A stretch of 64,000 bases of DNA, taken from positions 1-64,000 of the forward strand of contig NZ_MTHB01000046.1 in assembly GCF_002220365.1 (NCBI RefSeq), given 5' to 3'. Source of the stretch: Caballeronia sordidicola (lineage in GTDB: Bacteria; Pseudomonadota; Gammaproteobacteria; Burkholderiales; Burkholderiaceae). Shown in pieces: positions 1 to 9,166 of this stretch (its first letter is position 1; each line of letters starts with the position of its first letter). A program made the translations under genes and the position numbers. The notes beneath the pieces are model-generated. The model was not told the DNA's origin and made no database searches. It saw nothing but the letters and a program-made list of their open reading frames with translations.

Positions 1-470
1 CCGGGGTAACCGAGAATGTCTTTGCGGTAAACCTTCGTCTTGCCATCGCTCTGAGCGGCAGCTGTCGGCGCCTCCATAAGCGACACCAACTGTCTTCGCA
101 GTGCAGGCTTGGTCTTCATGTCCGCCCGATTCATGAGATGCATATACAGCGAATAGAATGTGATCGATCGCCCTTGCCCGGTTTCCGTCTCGTGCTTAAG
201 CAAGACAAAACCCGTGTCATGACCTTCCAACGAATCTGAAGCAACTCGGTATGCCACAACCGTGCCATCGGCGATTGCGCGAACAGGTTCATTGACAAGC
301 TTGGGTGTCAGGTGAACGCCTCCATGCCATCGACGATCGCGACTTATCGGATAAATGCCATGCGGGGACTCGTAATCGTCAAGCACGGAAATTTCGCTTA
401 GCGCGGCTTGCTCGTAGCTGTCTGCACTGCCATTGGCTGACCCTGGCAGGAAAGGAAAACTGATCAACAT
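1..470 (-). CDS. M23-like (LytM-type) peptidase-domain protein, candidate T6SS cargo, C-terminus cut by window edge
   Basis: Reading the minus strand from an ATG at 470 gives an open frame of 156 codons that runs off the window start. Residues 48-75 (WHGGVHL, then EPVRAIADGTVVAYR) and 87-112 (VLLKHE, then ITFYSLYMHL) match the core of M23/LytM metallopeptidases: a first histidine motif, the Gly-Thr-Val strand and the Tyr-x-His-Leu strand. The first zinc motif reads H49-xxx-H53, whereas M23 enzymes normally have H-xxx-D; the last HxH motif would lie outside the window. There is no signal peptide. The start is 16 bp after the vgrG stop on the same strand, so the two are probably cotranscribed. 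Inference: a peptidoglycan-targeting effector carried by this VgrG. It could instead be a non-catalytic M23-fold adaptor. Confidence 0.7.
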   Translation of the reverse strand, partial: MLISFPFLPGSANGSADSYEQAALSEISVLDDYESPHGIYPISRDRRWHGGVHLTPKLVNEPVRAIADGTVVAYRVASDSLEGHDTGFVLLKHETETGQGRSITFYSLYMHLMNRADMKTKPALRRQLVSLMEAPTAAAQSDGKTKVYRKDILGYP

Positions 471-486
471 GGTTATAGGCCTGTGG

Positions 487-2805
487 TCACACGGAGAACG
501 GAAGCTTGTCGTTGTACTCAAACTCGCTTTTCGGCAAATGCGGCGCCGGATACTTCATGCTCGTCGCCGACGGCTTATCCCACGAAGCGCACTTCTCCAG
601 AATGTCCCCCTGCGTCGCGTTCACAATGCCCTCGGCGGTGTAACGGCTGTATGAGCCGCCCGCACCAATCCACACTTCCTTTTCCGCTGAAATGACAATC
701 TTCCCTTCCACGCTGACAATCTTGAGGTCCTTCAGCGCAGTCAAAAGCATTTCGTCCCGCTGCGCCTGGATCTCGACTTTGCCGCTGGCAGCAAAGAGCT
801 TGATACCCAGCTTTTGCGCAAAAAACGATATCGCCTCGCCGGCCGCGACGGTGAATTTCTTGAGCACACCAATGTCAGCGCTTCCACTAGCTGTCGCCAT
901 CAGATTGCCTTGTGCTGCTAATTGCAGGTGGTGACCACTCGTGAGCGCAACGCCTGCCGGCGCGCTGGCGAGCAGTACCGCTTGCTGCAACTTATCCAGC
1001 CTCTGCTCCAGAAACTGCCGTTGCTTTTCAACCTCCGCCACATGGGCCTGCGCTATCTGAGCAGCGTCTGCCAAGGCCTTCATTTGCGCAACCGCCGCGT
1101 CGAGTTGTGTCCTCGCCTCGGCCATGTCGAGTTGCTGACCGTTTGCCTTCGGCTGCGCCTCAGCAGAAATCAGAACCCCCATTCCTCCTCTCAAAGCCAC
1201 ATGCTCATCCGAGCGAAGCTCACCACCGAGCCCTCGCTTCTCCCTCTGGTCATTCACCATATGACCCAGGTTCAACTGACTCGCCTGAGACGGTGTCGTC
1301 AGATGAACGTGTTCGGTTCCCTCGCGGTCCTCCATCCGCATCTCATTACCACCAGCAGTACGAAGGATGTTGCGAGTGTTGTTCTCGTTATTGACGTGGT
1401 CCTGATGCTGACTATCGTGCATTGCGCCAATAATGATGGGCCGATTCGGATCCCCATCCGTAAAAATAACGGCCACCTCCGTCCCGTCGATCAACGGAAA
1501 GTGATGTCCATAGTCTCTCCCCGCGTACGGTTTCGCCAACCGAACTGGCCGGCTGGTACCACCCGGACTCCATTCATCGAGATCGAACGGTGACTTGATC
1601 CTGTACCCGCTCTGTGGCGTCATGTACGCGTACTTGTAGTTATCGGGCGACATGACCCGCGCCGGCAAAATTCCGGTGATGCGTGGCTTGGCAGCAGGAT
1701 CCACCATCGACCGATAGATACGATCCGACGGAATCGCCGTAAACTTGCAGGTATAGGCTTCCTTGCGGGACGCCTTGTGCTCGACACGCGTGATCATCAA
1801 TCCATGTTCAGCGTTGTCCAGCTCGCGGTTCGTAAAGCGAAAGACAGCGCCGGGCGTCATGCCGATCACATTGCCGGTCCCTTCAAAGATCACCTGCTGG
1901 GCCAATTCAGCCTGATGCCTCAAGGTCGCGACGCGTTTGCCAGCATCGGGCGTGGTGTAATGCTCGCCCCAGCGGTACTGATTGCCGACAGTAGTTTCAT
2001 CGTCCCGCGCAGTATTCACTTGCGTGAGCAGCGCAACGCCCGCAGTCCGATGGTTATAGTCATCGACCGTAATCGATTGCGCCACGCGCTTGCGGCGCTC
2101 GACCAGTGTCATCACTGAGTCCGCACCCCGGCTGGCAAAACCGCCTTCCTCGCGATACGGCGCCGAGAGTTTCGGATCACGCGCGTACGCATCGAGGTCG
2201 TCCCCAAACACAATGACTTCGTGCTCAGGCGTCTGTTCGAAACGAAACCAAATGCCCTCTTCAGCAGCAATGCGCTGGATAAACGCCAGCGCCGATTCGG
2301 CATACTGCGTAATGTATTCATGGGTCTCGTACTCGGCTCTAAGCTGGAACTTGAAATCAACGGCGGTGTTACCGTAATGCCGCAACACCGATTCGATAAC
2401 AGCCGGCACGGTCTGATTCTGAAACAACCTGCTCCCAACCTCGGAACCAAGATCGGACAAACGCGGCACAAGCGTCAAGCTGTACCGGGTTTCATCGGCT
2501 GATGAACTCAATTCGTCGAATTCGGTAACGATTCCACTGATCAGCCGCTCGGGTGGCTTCACCAGGCGCGCGGCCAATTCCGCCGGCAATCCCGCGTTGG
2601 GATCCACCGGTTCAACAACAAACTTGGCTCGTTTACCGAGAACGTCTGCAATCGGAAGTCCCGCGCGGGCACAGGTGAACTCGATCACGAACCAATATGG
2701 CTTGCTGATATTTTCCTCGCCCTTGAAAGACAGCACGGAGAACGCAGCGGGTTGCTTCGAGATGCGCAGGCTATACGCTTGCGTAGGCAGAACTATTGTT
2801 CCCAT
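487..2805 (-). CDS. vgrG: Type VI secretion tip protein VgrG (TssI)
   Basis: A 772-residue VgrG. The N-terminal part is the gp27/Rhs-VgrG spike base (QAYSLRISKQPAAFSVLSFKG and onward). A gp5-type OB fold follows (ARVMSPDNYKYAYMTPQSGY, then DGTEVAVIFTDGDPNRPIIIG), then the DUF2345 beta-helix needle and a short tail without a recognisable extra effector domain. An upstream in-frame ATG at 2847 exists, but the start at 2805 gives the family N terminus MGTIVLPTQ and has AGGAG 10 nt upstream. It lies 72 bp after tssC, with no hcp between them, and is followed at 16 bp by the M23-like ORF. VgrG trimers form the puncturing tip loaded on the Hcp tube. Confidence 0.95.
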   Translation of the reverse strand: MGTIVLPTQAYSLRISKQPAAFSVLSFKGEENISKPYWFVIEFTCARAGLPIADVLGKRAKFVVEPVDPNAGLPAELAARLVKPPERLISGIVTEFDELSSSADETRYSLTLVPRLSDLGSEVGSRLFQNQTVPAVIESVLRHYGNTAVDFKFQLRAEYETHEYITQYAESALAFIQRIAAEEGIWFRFEQTPEHEVIVFGDDLDAYARDPKLSAPYREEGGFASRGADSVMTLVERRKRVAQSITVDDYNHRTAGVALLTQVNTARDDETTVGNQYRWGEHYTTPDAGKRVATLRHQAELAQQVIFEGTGNVIGMTPGAVFRFTNRELDNAEHGLMITRVEHKASRKEAYTCKFTAIPSDRIYRSMVDPAAKPRITGILPARVMSPDNYKYAYMTPQSGYRIKSPFDLDEWSPGGTSRPVRLAKPYAGRDYGHHFPLIDGTEVAVIFTDGDPNRPIIIGAMHDSQHQDHVNNENNTRNILRTAGGNEMRMEDREGTEHVHLTTPSQASQLNLGHMVNDQREKRGLGGELRSDEHVALRGGMGVLISAEAQPKANGQQLDMAEARTQLDAAVAQMKALADAAQIAQAHVAEVEKQRQFLEQRLDKLQQAVLLASAPAGVALTSGHHLQLAAQGNLMATASGSADIGVLKKFTVAAGEAISFFAQKLGIKLFAASGKVEIQAQRDEMLLTALKDLKIVSVEGKIVISAEKEVWIGAGGSYSRYTAEGIVNATQGDILEKCASWDKPSATSMKYPAPHLPKSEFEYNDKLPFSV

Positions 2806-2877
2806 CGATGGGAGTCTCCTGTTGGCCGATATGTCTTTGCAAGACATCGGCTGATTAATGAGGCGTGTTGTTCGCAG

Positions 2878-4428
2878 TTACGCCGACCCGCTCTTATCCC
2901 TCGGCATCTGCGAAACCATGGAAAGGCCGACATCCATCCCTTCCACCTGAAAATGCGGAACGACAAAAAGCCTGACGCGAAAGAACCCCGGGTTGTCCTC
3001 GATATCTTCCACCGTCACTTCCGCTTGACGCAGCGGATGCGCGGCCTGAAGGTCATCGGTGGGATCGGTCATCTCGGTGACAAGCGTCTTGATCCAGTTA
3101 TTGAGTTCGACTTCAAGCAGACGTCTGTCCTTGGTCGTACCAATGTTTTCGCGCTGGATCAATTTCAGGTGATGTGCAATGCGTGAGAGCAGAAATATGT
3201 AAGGCAGGCGTGCGTTGATCCGGCCGTTAGCAGTGGCTTCCGGCGTGGTGTAAAGCGTGGGCTTCTGCACAGAATTTGCGGAGAAGAAACAAGCGAAATC
3301 GTGGTTCTCGAAGAACGACAATGGCATGAAACCCAGATTCGCGAACTCGAATTCCCGCGTTTCAGGGATCAACACCTCGGCTGAAATCTTGTTTTGAAAA
3401 CCAGTGCCCAGTTCATACTGATGCACGGGCAAACCCGCAACCTTCCCGCCTGCCTGCGGTCCCCGGACCTGTACGCACCAGCCGTTGCGGACAAAGCTAT
3501 TCACCATGTTCGCTGCGAAGGCAAACGAGGCACTGACCCAAAGGAAGCGATTTGGATCCATACCCTTGACGGTTTCCCGATAGTTCAGGTCACGCACGGG
3601 CGTGTTGTCGGGACCATATGGTTGTCGACCGAGAACGTGCGGCATCGTAAGGCCAATGTAGCGCGCATCCTCAGTGCGACGGAAAGCCATCCACTTGAGA
3701 TAGTCGGCACGGTCGAAGTAGTCACCAATATCCTGGATCGCTACAACGTCCTCCATCGACTTCTTACCGAAAAATGCCGGCCCCACTGAACCGATGAACG
3801 GCATGTGCGCAGCCGCTGCGACCTTCGAAATATTGCGCAGCAGCGCAATATCCTTTGCCGAATTCACAACCTCGAAATCCGAGACAATCGCGCTGATCGG
3901 TTGACCACCCGGCGTGTCATATTCCTGAATGTACGCGTGGTGGTACAACCCGCTCTGAATCACTTCTGGCGTATCGTCAAAGTCTTGCTGCAAAGCTTCC
4001 TTCGAACAATCAAGCACCTCGATTTTTACGTTCTTACGAATATCTGTACCGTCGACCAGAAACTTCAACCCGCGCCACGCCGACTCTATCGTCTGAAATT
4101 GCGTCGAGTGCATCACGGTATCGAGGCATTGATTGACGCGCCGATCAAGTGCATCAATATGAAAATCCAGCAGCGATTTATCGAGACTTCCGACGGGGTG
4201 GCCAGAGTCGACCACCATCGCCATGAGCACGCCAAGCGCTTGGGACAAGCGTTCGTCGACTGGCACTTTTGATAACGCATCGTTATCCTGAAACCCTTCT
4301 AGTGCCCGCACTTTGTACGCCGGAGTCAGGTCGATCTTTTCGAACAGATTGGCTAAGATGCTGAGGCTGTCGTGGGCAGATGGCGAAGGCGGTTCTGCGC
4401 CGACTGGTGGACTATCAGTGCGCGTCAC
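2878..4428 (-). CDS. tssC: T6SS contractile sheath large subunit TssC (VipB)
   Basis: A 516-residue TssC/VipB, close to the usual length of about 500. Family features visible include the N-terminal segment with LDFHIDALDRRVNQ, the conserved block IESAWRGLKFLVDGTD, the FASR-like block around FIGSVGPAFFGKK, and the C-terminal handshake region ending in FFRVRLFVVPHFQVEGMDV. With TssB it polymerises into the cytoplasmic contractile sheath. Its start overlaps the tssB stop by 4 nt (ATGA), indicating coupled translation and equimolar output. vgrG follows after 72 bp. Confidence 0.97.
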   Translation of the reverse strand: MTRTDSPPVGAEPPSPSAHDSLSILANLFEKIDLTPAYKVRALEGFQDNDALSKVPVDERLSQALGVLMAMVVDSGHPVGSLDKSLLDFHIDALDRRVNQCLDTVMHSTQFQTIESAWRGLKFLVDGTDIRKNVKIEVLDCSKEALQQDFDDTPEVIQSGLYHHAYIQEYDTPGGQPISAIVSDFEVVNSAKDIALLRNISKVAAAAHMPFIGSVGPAFFGKKSMEDVVAIQDIGDYFDRADYLKWMAFRRTEDARYIGLTMPHVLGRQPYGPDNTPVRDLNYRETVKGMDPNRFLWVSASFAFAANMVNSFVRNGWCVQVRGPQAGGKVAGLPVHQYELGTGFQNKISAEVLIPETREFEFANLGFMPLSFFENHDFACFFSANSVQKPTLYTTPEATANGRINARLPYIFLLSRIAHHLKLIQRENIGTTKDRRLLEVELNNWIKTLVTEMTDPTDDLQAAHPLRQAEVTVEDIEDNPGFFRVRLFVVPHFQVEGMDVGLSMVSQMPRDKSGSA

Positions 4429-4925
4429 GTTAACTCCGCGGTGCCGAGACGCCCGAGCTCGGCGATCAGGCTTTCGGAAAGCGACGCGCTCTTGACGATT
4501 CGCTCCAGTTCGATCTGAAACGCGCTGTTATCAAGCAGATTCGATTTGAGATCGCGCAGCAGGTTGCGCATGGCTATGAGCCGCTGCAATTGTGGAATCC
4601 GAGCTGCGACATTTTCCGGCTCGAAGTCCTTCATCGACTTGAAGCCCAGCGCGATGCTCGTGCCCGGGTTTTCACCTTCCAGGGCGTTTGCCAGATTGAC
4701 CTCAATTTTTGGATTCAGCTCAGCTAGAACAGCATCGAAGTTACTTTTATGGACATCGATCCTCTTGCGCGCGGCGAGCGAATCACTAGCCTGTCCAGCG
4801 CTGTAGTCGCCGATGACGAGGAGCTTGAGAGGCAGTTCCACTCGCTGCAGCGCGCCGCCAGTGTGCAGGTCCACGGAGATCGAAATTCGGGCCTTGGGAA
4901 TTTCCCGTTCAAAGTTATCAGACAT
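4425..4925 (-). CDS. tssB: T6SS contractile sheath small subunit TssB (VipA)
   Basis: A 166-residue TssB/VipA with the typical opening (REIPKARISISVDL, then VELPLKLLVIGDYSAG) and the downstream PKIEVNLANAL segment. It pairs with TssC to build the sheath. It is the first gene of the leftward arm; an AGGG lies about 11 nt before the ATG. The promoter must lie in the 454-bp gap shared with tssK. Confidence 0.96.
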   Translation of the reverse strand: MSDNFEREIPKARISISVDLHTGGALQRVELPLKLLVIGDYSAGQASDSLAARKRIDVHKSNFDAVLAELNPKIEVNLANALEGENPGTSIALGFKSMKDFEPENVAARIPQLQRLIAMRNLLRDLKSNLLDNSAFQIELERIVKSASLSESLIAELGRLGTAELT

Positions 4926-5379
4926 GACTTCGTGGCCCTGTATTTATGACTGTGCAGCCCGCGTATAACGCTAACCACGAAGTACGAAAAAGAAGAAAGC
5001 GGATTAAACGAACACAGCTGACAATGTGACGAAGCGTCGGGCCAGGTTCATCGAAATAAAACGCAAATTGGCCCATGCATATTTTTTAATTAAAGCAGGG
5101 CGAACGAACGTTCGTCAACCGGTTAGGTATCCGATTCGATATAAATGACGAAGCTATGTTTGTAGAGGTAGATAAACTCCTCTTTAGAATCAAACCCAGC
5201 GAGGAGATGTGTGAAATTTCAACACCAACAAATCGACGCAACGCCTAACAAACACGGTCCCAACTCCTGAAAACGGTTCCAACTTAATGCGTTGCGTTGG
5301 CTATCTCTTAAATAGACGACACCGCATGGTTCGTGTTTAGAATGCGTTCCCCAATAAGCCAAGAATAAACTTAATCGCT
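4926..5379. other. Divergent T6SS control region (no gene)
   Basis: 454 bp between tssB (left) and tssK (right). It is clearly more AT-rich than the flanking genes, with a TTTTTTAATTAAAG tract near 5085, a 12-bp palindrome at 5104-5115 and an AACCGGTT palindrome near 5118. No convincing sigma-54 -24/-12 pair was seen on either strand, and no ORF here looks real. Both T6SS arms must start from it. Confidence 0.8.
5104..5115. promoter_or_regulatory. Perfect 12-bp palindrome, candidate operator of the T6SS arms
   Basis: ACGAACGTTCGT is perfectly self-complementary and sits in the AT-rich centre of the divergent tssB/tssK region. A symmetric site there could bind a dimeric regulator acting on both arms. 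No regulator gene is adjacent in the window, so the partner is unknown. Confidence 0.4.
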
Positions 5380-6729
5380 ATGCGGACTTTCAAACCGCTC
5401 TGGCATGAAGGTCTGATACTCACGCCGCAGCATTTTCAACAGCAAGAACAGTGGCTTAATTTCTCTCACCGGCAGTTCGCCTCGCTCGCCGTGGCTGAGC
5501 CGTGGGGTGTTATCGACGTGCAGATCGATGAGGAGATGCTCGACGCAGGCCGACTGTCTCTCACACGGCTAAAGTTGCGGCTACCCGATGGAACACTGAT
5601 CGATACGTCAGTCACTGACGTGCTGCCACGGCCACGCGATCTCGGCCGCGACGTAGCAGCTGATATGCAAAGCCTGATCGTAGTCGCGGCGCTCCCGTTG
5701 CTCAACGCGGACGGCAGCAATTGCAGGTTCGACAACGAGACCCTGTCGCGCCCACGCCGCTATTTCCGTGAATTCATCGAAGTACCCGATCTGAACGGGA
5801 CGGGCGTGGAAGAGCTGTCAGTCGAACGACACGCGGTTCATCTCTTGTTCGACTTCGAACGGCACGCGGACGATGTCGTCTGCCCGATAGCGCGGCTCAC
5901 ACGCGGGGCAAAGGGCCGGTTCGAGATCGATCGCACTTACGTTCCTCCTTGTCTCACGCTTTCAGCCAATACGCGGCATCAGGAGCGCATCGCGCGCCTG
6001 TCCGACATCCTGTTGGCAAAAAGTACGACGCTCGCTGTGCGACGAAGCGAGCGCGTTGATCAAATTGCAGAATTCGGTGTCTCCGATGTATCGCTCTTCT
6101 GGCTTCTGCACTGCATTCATACGCACTGGCCCAAGCTGGCGTTCCTCGGCACCCATCCCAATCAGCCGCCCGAGCGGCTTTACGAAATTCTGGCAGGACT
6201 GACCGGCGCATTGATGACATTTTCGACTGGCACCGCGTTGACGTCCATTCCTATGTACGAACACGCTAAGCAAGACGAAGTATTTTCAACTCTTGAATCC
6301 TTGATCCGCGATCTTCTCGATGCAATCATCCCGTCTCGCGTGATTCCAATCGGCCTGGCCCGTAAGAGCGCGACTACTTGGTCGGGCCAGTTCAAAGACG
6401 ACCGCCTGCTGGAAGGCGCGGACTATTATTTATCGGTGAATTCTTCCGCACCAGCATTCCAGATCGCCGAGCAAATTCCGAAATTGTGCAAGGTCGGCGC
6501 GCCAGACGACATCGAACGGATTGTCAATTCGGCGCTCGCCGGCATACCGCTGAAAGCGGTGTTGCGGGTCCCGGCCGCCATTCCAGTGCGCCTCGAAAAC
6601 CAGTACTTCGCACTCGACGCCCGTGATCCCGCGCATGCACGAATGCTCGCCGCACGTGCATGTCACGTTTATCTTCCAACCACCTTGCCCGATGCATCGT
6701 TTGAACTTTACGCGGTGCTAACGTCGTGA
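5380..6729 (+). CDS. tssK: T6SS baseplate-membrane complex linker TssK
   Basis: A 449-residue TssK, normal for the family. The N terminus carries the signature W8-HEGL and PQHFQQQ (residues 16-22), and the C-terminal third (FKDDRLLEGADYYLSVNSSAP, then IPLKAVLRVPAAIPVRLENQYFALD) is the receptor-binding part. TssK trimers connect the TssFG baseplate wedges to the TssL/TssM membrane complex. No clear Shine-Dalgarno precedes the ATG. The stop overlaps the tssL start (GTGA), so tssK-tssL-tssE form one coupled unit. Confidence 0.96.
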   Translation: MRTFKPLWHEGLILTPQHFQQQEQWLNFSHRQFASLAVAEPWGVIDVQIDEEMLDAGRLSLTRLKLRLPDGTLIDTSVTDVLPRPRDLGRDVAADMQSLIVVAALPLLNADGSNCRFDNETLSRPRRYFREFIEVPDLNGTGVEELSVERHAVHLLFDFERHADDVVCPIARLTRGAKGRFEIDRTYVPPCLTLSANTRHQERIARLSDILLAKSTTLAVRRSERVDQIAEFGVSDVSLFWLLHCIHTHWPKLAFLGTHPNQPPERLYEILAGLTGALMTFSTGTALTSIPMYEHAKQDEVFSTLESLIRDLLDAIIPSRVIPIGLARKSATTWSGQFKDDRLLEGADYYLSVNSSAPAFQIAEQIPKLCKVGAPDDIERIVNSALAGIPLKAVLRVPAAIPVRLENQYFALDARDPAHARMLAARACHVYLPTTLPDASFELYAVLTS

Positions 6730-7403
6730 ACGGGACAATCGAGCGCGAACCCGACGCGGCTTCGATGCGCGCACTGCTGCGTGATACCGCCCTCGAAGTC
6801 TCTCTGCTTTCACAAGACACGGCAGAGCGTTCCGCCTTTGACTTGCGGGAACGTTGCCTGCGAGTGGTCGATGACTTCGATCGGGCGCTGCAAGCGAAGC
6901 AATTTCCTCATGACGTCCGGGAAGACGCTGTCTATGCCCAATGCGGACTGCTGGACGAGGCGGCGTTGAGATGTCTACCGGAGGACGAACGATCGGAATG
7001 GGACGTTCAACCATTGCAGGTCGAACGTTTTGGGAATCATGACGCCGGCGATCGGATCTACGAACGAATTGCCGTTCGCTTGCGGGAAATACCACCTGAC
7101 GTAGCACTCCTGGAATGCTACGCAGCCGTCCTTGGCCTCGGTTTCCTCGGTCGTTACGCACACAAGGGTGAACTCGAGCGAGCTGAATTGGTGACCTTGC
7201 TGAATGAACGCATCCTGAGTGCGGGACCACGACGGGCCGGCTTTGTAATCAACACCGTTAGCGGCACCGGACTTGATTGGCTACGCCGGCTCTCACCGTG
7301 GACCATCGCTGGCATCGTATCCGTTACGGCAGTCCTGATCTGGCTCGGGCTAGGGCAATCGCTTGACATGCAACTGGCTAACCTGCCCCACCTGAAGCCA
7401 TGA
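6726..7403 (+). CDS. tssL: T6SS inner-membrane protein TssL (DotU/IcmH family), short form
   Basis: A 225-residue DotU-type TssL starting with GTG inside the tssK stop (GTGA overlap). The cytoplasmic helical domain includes AQCGLLDEAAL and LLECYAAVLGLGFLGRY, both typical of DotU. A single C-terminal transmembrane helix lies at about residues 190-212 (SPWTIAGIVSVTAVLIWLGL) with a short periplasmic tail. There is no OmpA/peptidoglycan-binding extension, so anchoring to the cell wall would need another protein. Its usual partners tssM and tssJ are not in the window. Confidence 0.93.
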   Translation: MNGTIEREPDAASMRALLRDTALEVSLLSQDTAERSAFDLRERCLRVVDDFDRALQAKQFPHDVREDAVYAQCGLLDEAALRCLPEDERSEWDVQPLQVERFGNHDAGDRIYERIAVRLREIPPDVALLECYAAVLGLGFLGRYAHKGELERAELVTLLNERILSAGPRRAGFVINTVSGTGLDWLRRLSPWTIAGIVSVTAVLIWLGLGQSLDMQLANLPHLKP

Positions 7404-7831
7404 CGAGATCCGGACCTTCTCTTTACGACATGCTGCTCGGCCACATCAACGGGGACGCACTTGATGACCACGACGACAACACGCTTGAGATCCTGAGCGT
7501 GTTGGAGAACCTCAGGCGCATCCTGAATACGCGCGCGGGAACACTCAAACACCTACCCAACTATGGGCTCCCCGATCTGACCACCGTCTACAGGAACCTG
7601 CCTGTGTCGGCACATCAACTGAAGGCCCAGATGGAAGCCACGTTGCTGGTCTACGAGCCGCGCATCCGTTCAATAGAGTTGGAACTGATGCCCGCGCAAC
7701 CGGGCATGGTCGTCAGCTACGAAATGACCTGTCACCTCAAAAAGCGCGGTCTCGTCCGCTTTGGAACGCATTACCAGCCAGAGGGGCGAACCGTTTTGGC
7801 ATGGCTCCGGCCGACCGCCAGCGACGCTTAA
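7400..7831 (+). CDS. tssE: T6SS baseplate protein TssE (gp25-like)
   Basis: A 143-residue gp25/TssE: SLYDMLLGHI at the N terminus, then ILENLRRILNTR-like and GLPDLTTVYRNLP segments, then RIRSIELELMP. TssE nucleates sheath assembly on the baseplate. It overlaps the tssL stop by 4 nt (ATGA) and is the last gene of the rightward arm. The next gene runs in the opposite direction. Confidence 0.94.
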   Translation: MTRSGPSLYDMLLGHINGDALDDHDDNTLEILSVLENLRRILNTRAGTLKHLPNYGLPDLTTVYRNLPVSAHQLKAQMEATLLVYEPRIRSIELELMPAQPGMVVSYEMTCHLKKRGLVRFGTHYQPEGRTVLAWLRPTASDA

Positions 7832-7834
7832 GTC

Positions 7835-7870
7835 CTGCCGCTGGGGGAATTGTCATCCTGCCAGCGGCAG
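7835..7870. terminator. Hairpin between tssE and the AI-2E permease gene
   Basis: Perfect 10-bp arms CTGCCGCTGG (7835-7844) and CCAGCGGCAG (7861-7870) flank a 16-nt loop, 4 nt after the tssE stop. The following TGTTTATGTTGT is only moderately T-rich. It probably ends tssKLE transcription and may act on both strands. Confidence 0.55.
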
Positions 7871-7896
7871 TGTTTATGTTGTCTCAACCCACCCGG

Positions 7897-8970
7897 TCAA
7901 TGCACCCAGTCATTCCAGAGCACCACCAAAATCGTCATCAACGCCGGCCCGATAAACAACCCAACCAACCCGAACGTTTCCGCTCCACCCAAAATCCCGA
8001 ACAGCACCAGCAAAAACGGCAACCTCGCCGCGCCACCAATCAGCACCGGCCGCACAGCGTGCTCAGCCACGAACACAACAATAAACCCGAACACCGCGAC
8101 ACAGACCGCCGCTACCATCGAGCCCTGAGCAAGCAGCCACAATGCCGCGCCAATGAAGACAATCGGCGCGCAGAACGGCAACATCGCGGCGATCGCAGTC
8201 AGCATGCCGAGCAACGTGGCGTGCGGCACACCGGTCACGACATAAGCCACGCCAAGCAGTGCACCTTCGCCCAGACCCACAACCACCAGCCCAGTCACCG
8301 TGCTGCGAACCGACTCGGCCATACGCCGCACGAGCGATGCACCCTCCGAACCGAACCCGCGCCTCGACGCTTCAAGCAACTGTTCACCGAGTTTCGACCC
8401 CGCCTTGAACAGGAAAAACAGCGTAACAAGCATGAAGCCGAACACGACCAGCCCGTGCGCCACCCGCCCACCAAAATGCCGGGTCATGGCGACGACCGTC
8501 GCACCATGAAAGTTTTTCACCGCCGGCGAAGATCCTAGCGGCGTAGCAAGATTTTCCTGCCACCATGCCGATATCTGCTTCGACCCGGCAGGCAAATGGT
8601 TGACGAGATCAGGCATGGGAATGCCCGTGCGCAGTGACTCGTGGAACCAGCGTAGCAGGTCACGGGCTTCGTTTCCCGCCTGCGCCGCGACCAGGATAAA
8701 TGGCACCACGAACACCAGCCCGATCACGACTGTCATTCCCACCGCAAGCCAGGTCCGGTGCTCCCTGAACATCGGCCGCTGTTCGAGCCAGGTCAACAAC
8801 GGCCATAACGCAATGGCGATGACCGTCGCCCACACCACCGCAGGAATGAAGTCGCGGATCATCCAGATCGCGACGGCGACGAGCACCGCATACAGCAACC
8901 CCGACGCCGTTCGTTGCAGACGCCGTGTGCGGTCCTTTTCGTCCGCAGAGGTTTGATCGCGTGGAGTCAT
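7897..8970 (-). CDS. AI-2E/PerM-family membrane permease
   Basis: A 357-residue protein of the AI-2E transporter (PerM/TqsA) superfamily. Hydrophobic helix pairs occur at LLYAVLVAVAIWMIRDFIPA near the N terminus, WLAVGMTVVIGLVFVVPFIL, LVVFGFMLVTLFFLFKAGS and the C-terminal block LPFLLVLFGILGGAETFGLV with LFIGPALM. A longer frame to 9048 exists, but the ATG at 8970 gives a normal charged N terminus (MTPRDQTSADEKDRTRR). Substrates of most members are unproven, so the family name should not be read as autoinducer export. It is a single gene, convergent with tssE. Confidence 0.9.
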   Translation of the reverse strand: MTPRDQTSADEKDRTRRLQRTASGLLYAVLVAVAIWMIRDFIPAVVWATVIAIALWPLLTWLEQRPMFREHRTWLAVGMTVVIGLVFVVPFILVAAQAGNEARDLLRWFHESLRTGIPMPDLVNHLPAGSKQISAWWQENLATPLGSSPAVKNFHGATVVAMTRHFGGRVAHGLVVFGFMLVTLFFLFKAGSKLGEQLLEASRRGFGSEGASLVRRMAESVRSTVTGLVVVGLGEGALLGVAYVVTGVPHATLLGMLTAIAAMLPFCAPIVFIGAALWLLAQGSMVAAVCVAVFGFIVVFVAEHAVRPVLIGGAARLPFLLVLFGILGGAETFGLVGLFIGPALMTILVVLWNDWVH

Positions 8971-9166
8971 ATAAAACGCCCTTGTTATTTCTTCTTTAAG
9001 TGAAAGTCCGCAAACCCGCTTCACACACAGACTTATCGAGACTTCCAACTGAGTGCCAACCCTGCATTGTAAGTCGGGCCGGTATCGGCCAGAATCAAGG
9101 CGTGAGCGCTTTCAACCGGCTTTCCGGGTGTTGTACTAATTTCACACTTGGCCGTTTCCGTTTCCC

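Noticed and set aside
4926-5379. Sigma-54 promoter for the T6SS arms
   Set aside because: No TGGCAC-N5-TTGC-like pair on either strand.
7887-7912. A 13-bp near-duplication around the AI-2E permease stop, similar to the stop-anchored arrays
   Set aside because: Only two units with 10 of 13 matches; could be chance, so it was not counted with the stronger cases.
7801-8538. A 245-codon + strand frame opposite the AI-2E permease
   Set aside because: Low-complexity Arg/Gln/His translation; antisense to a clear membrane protein.
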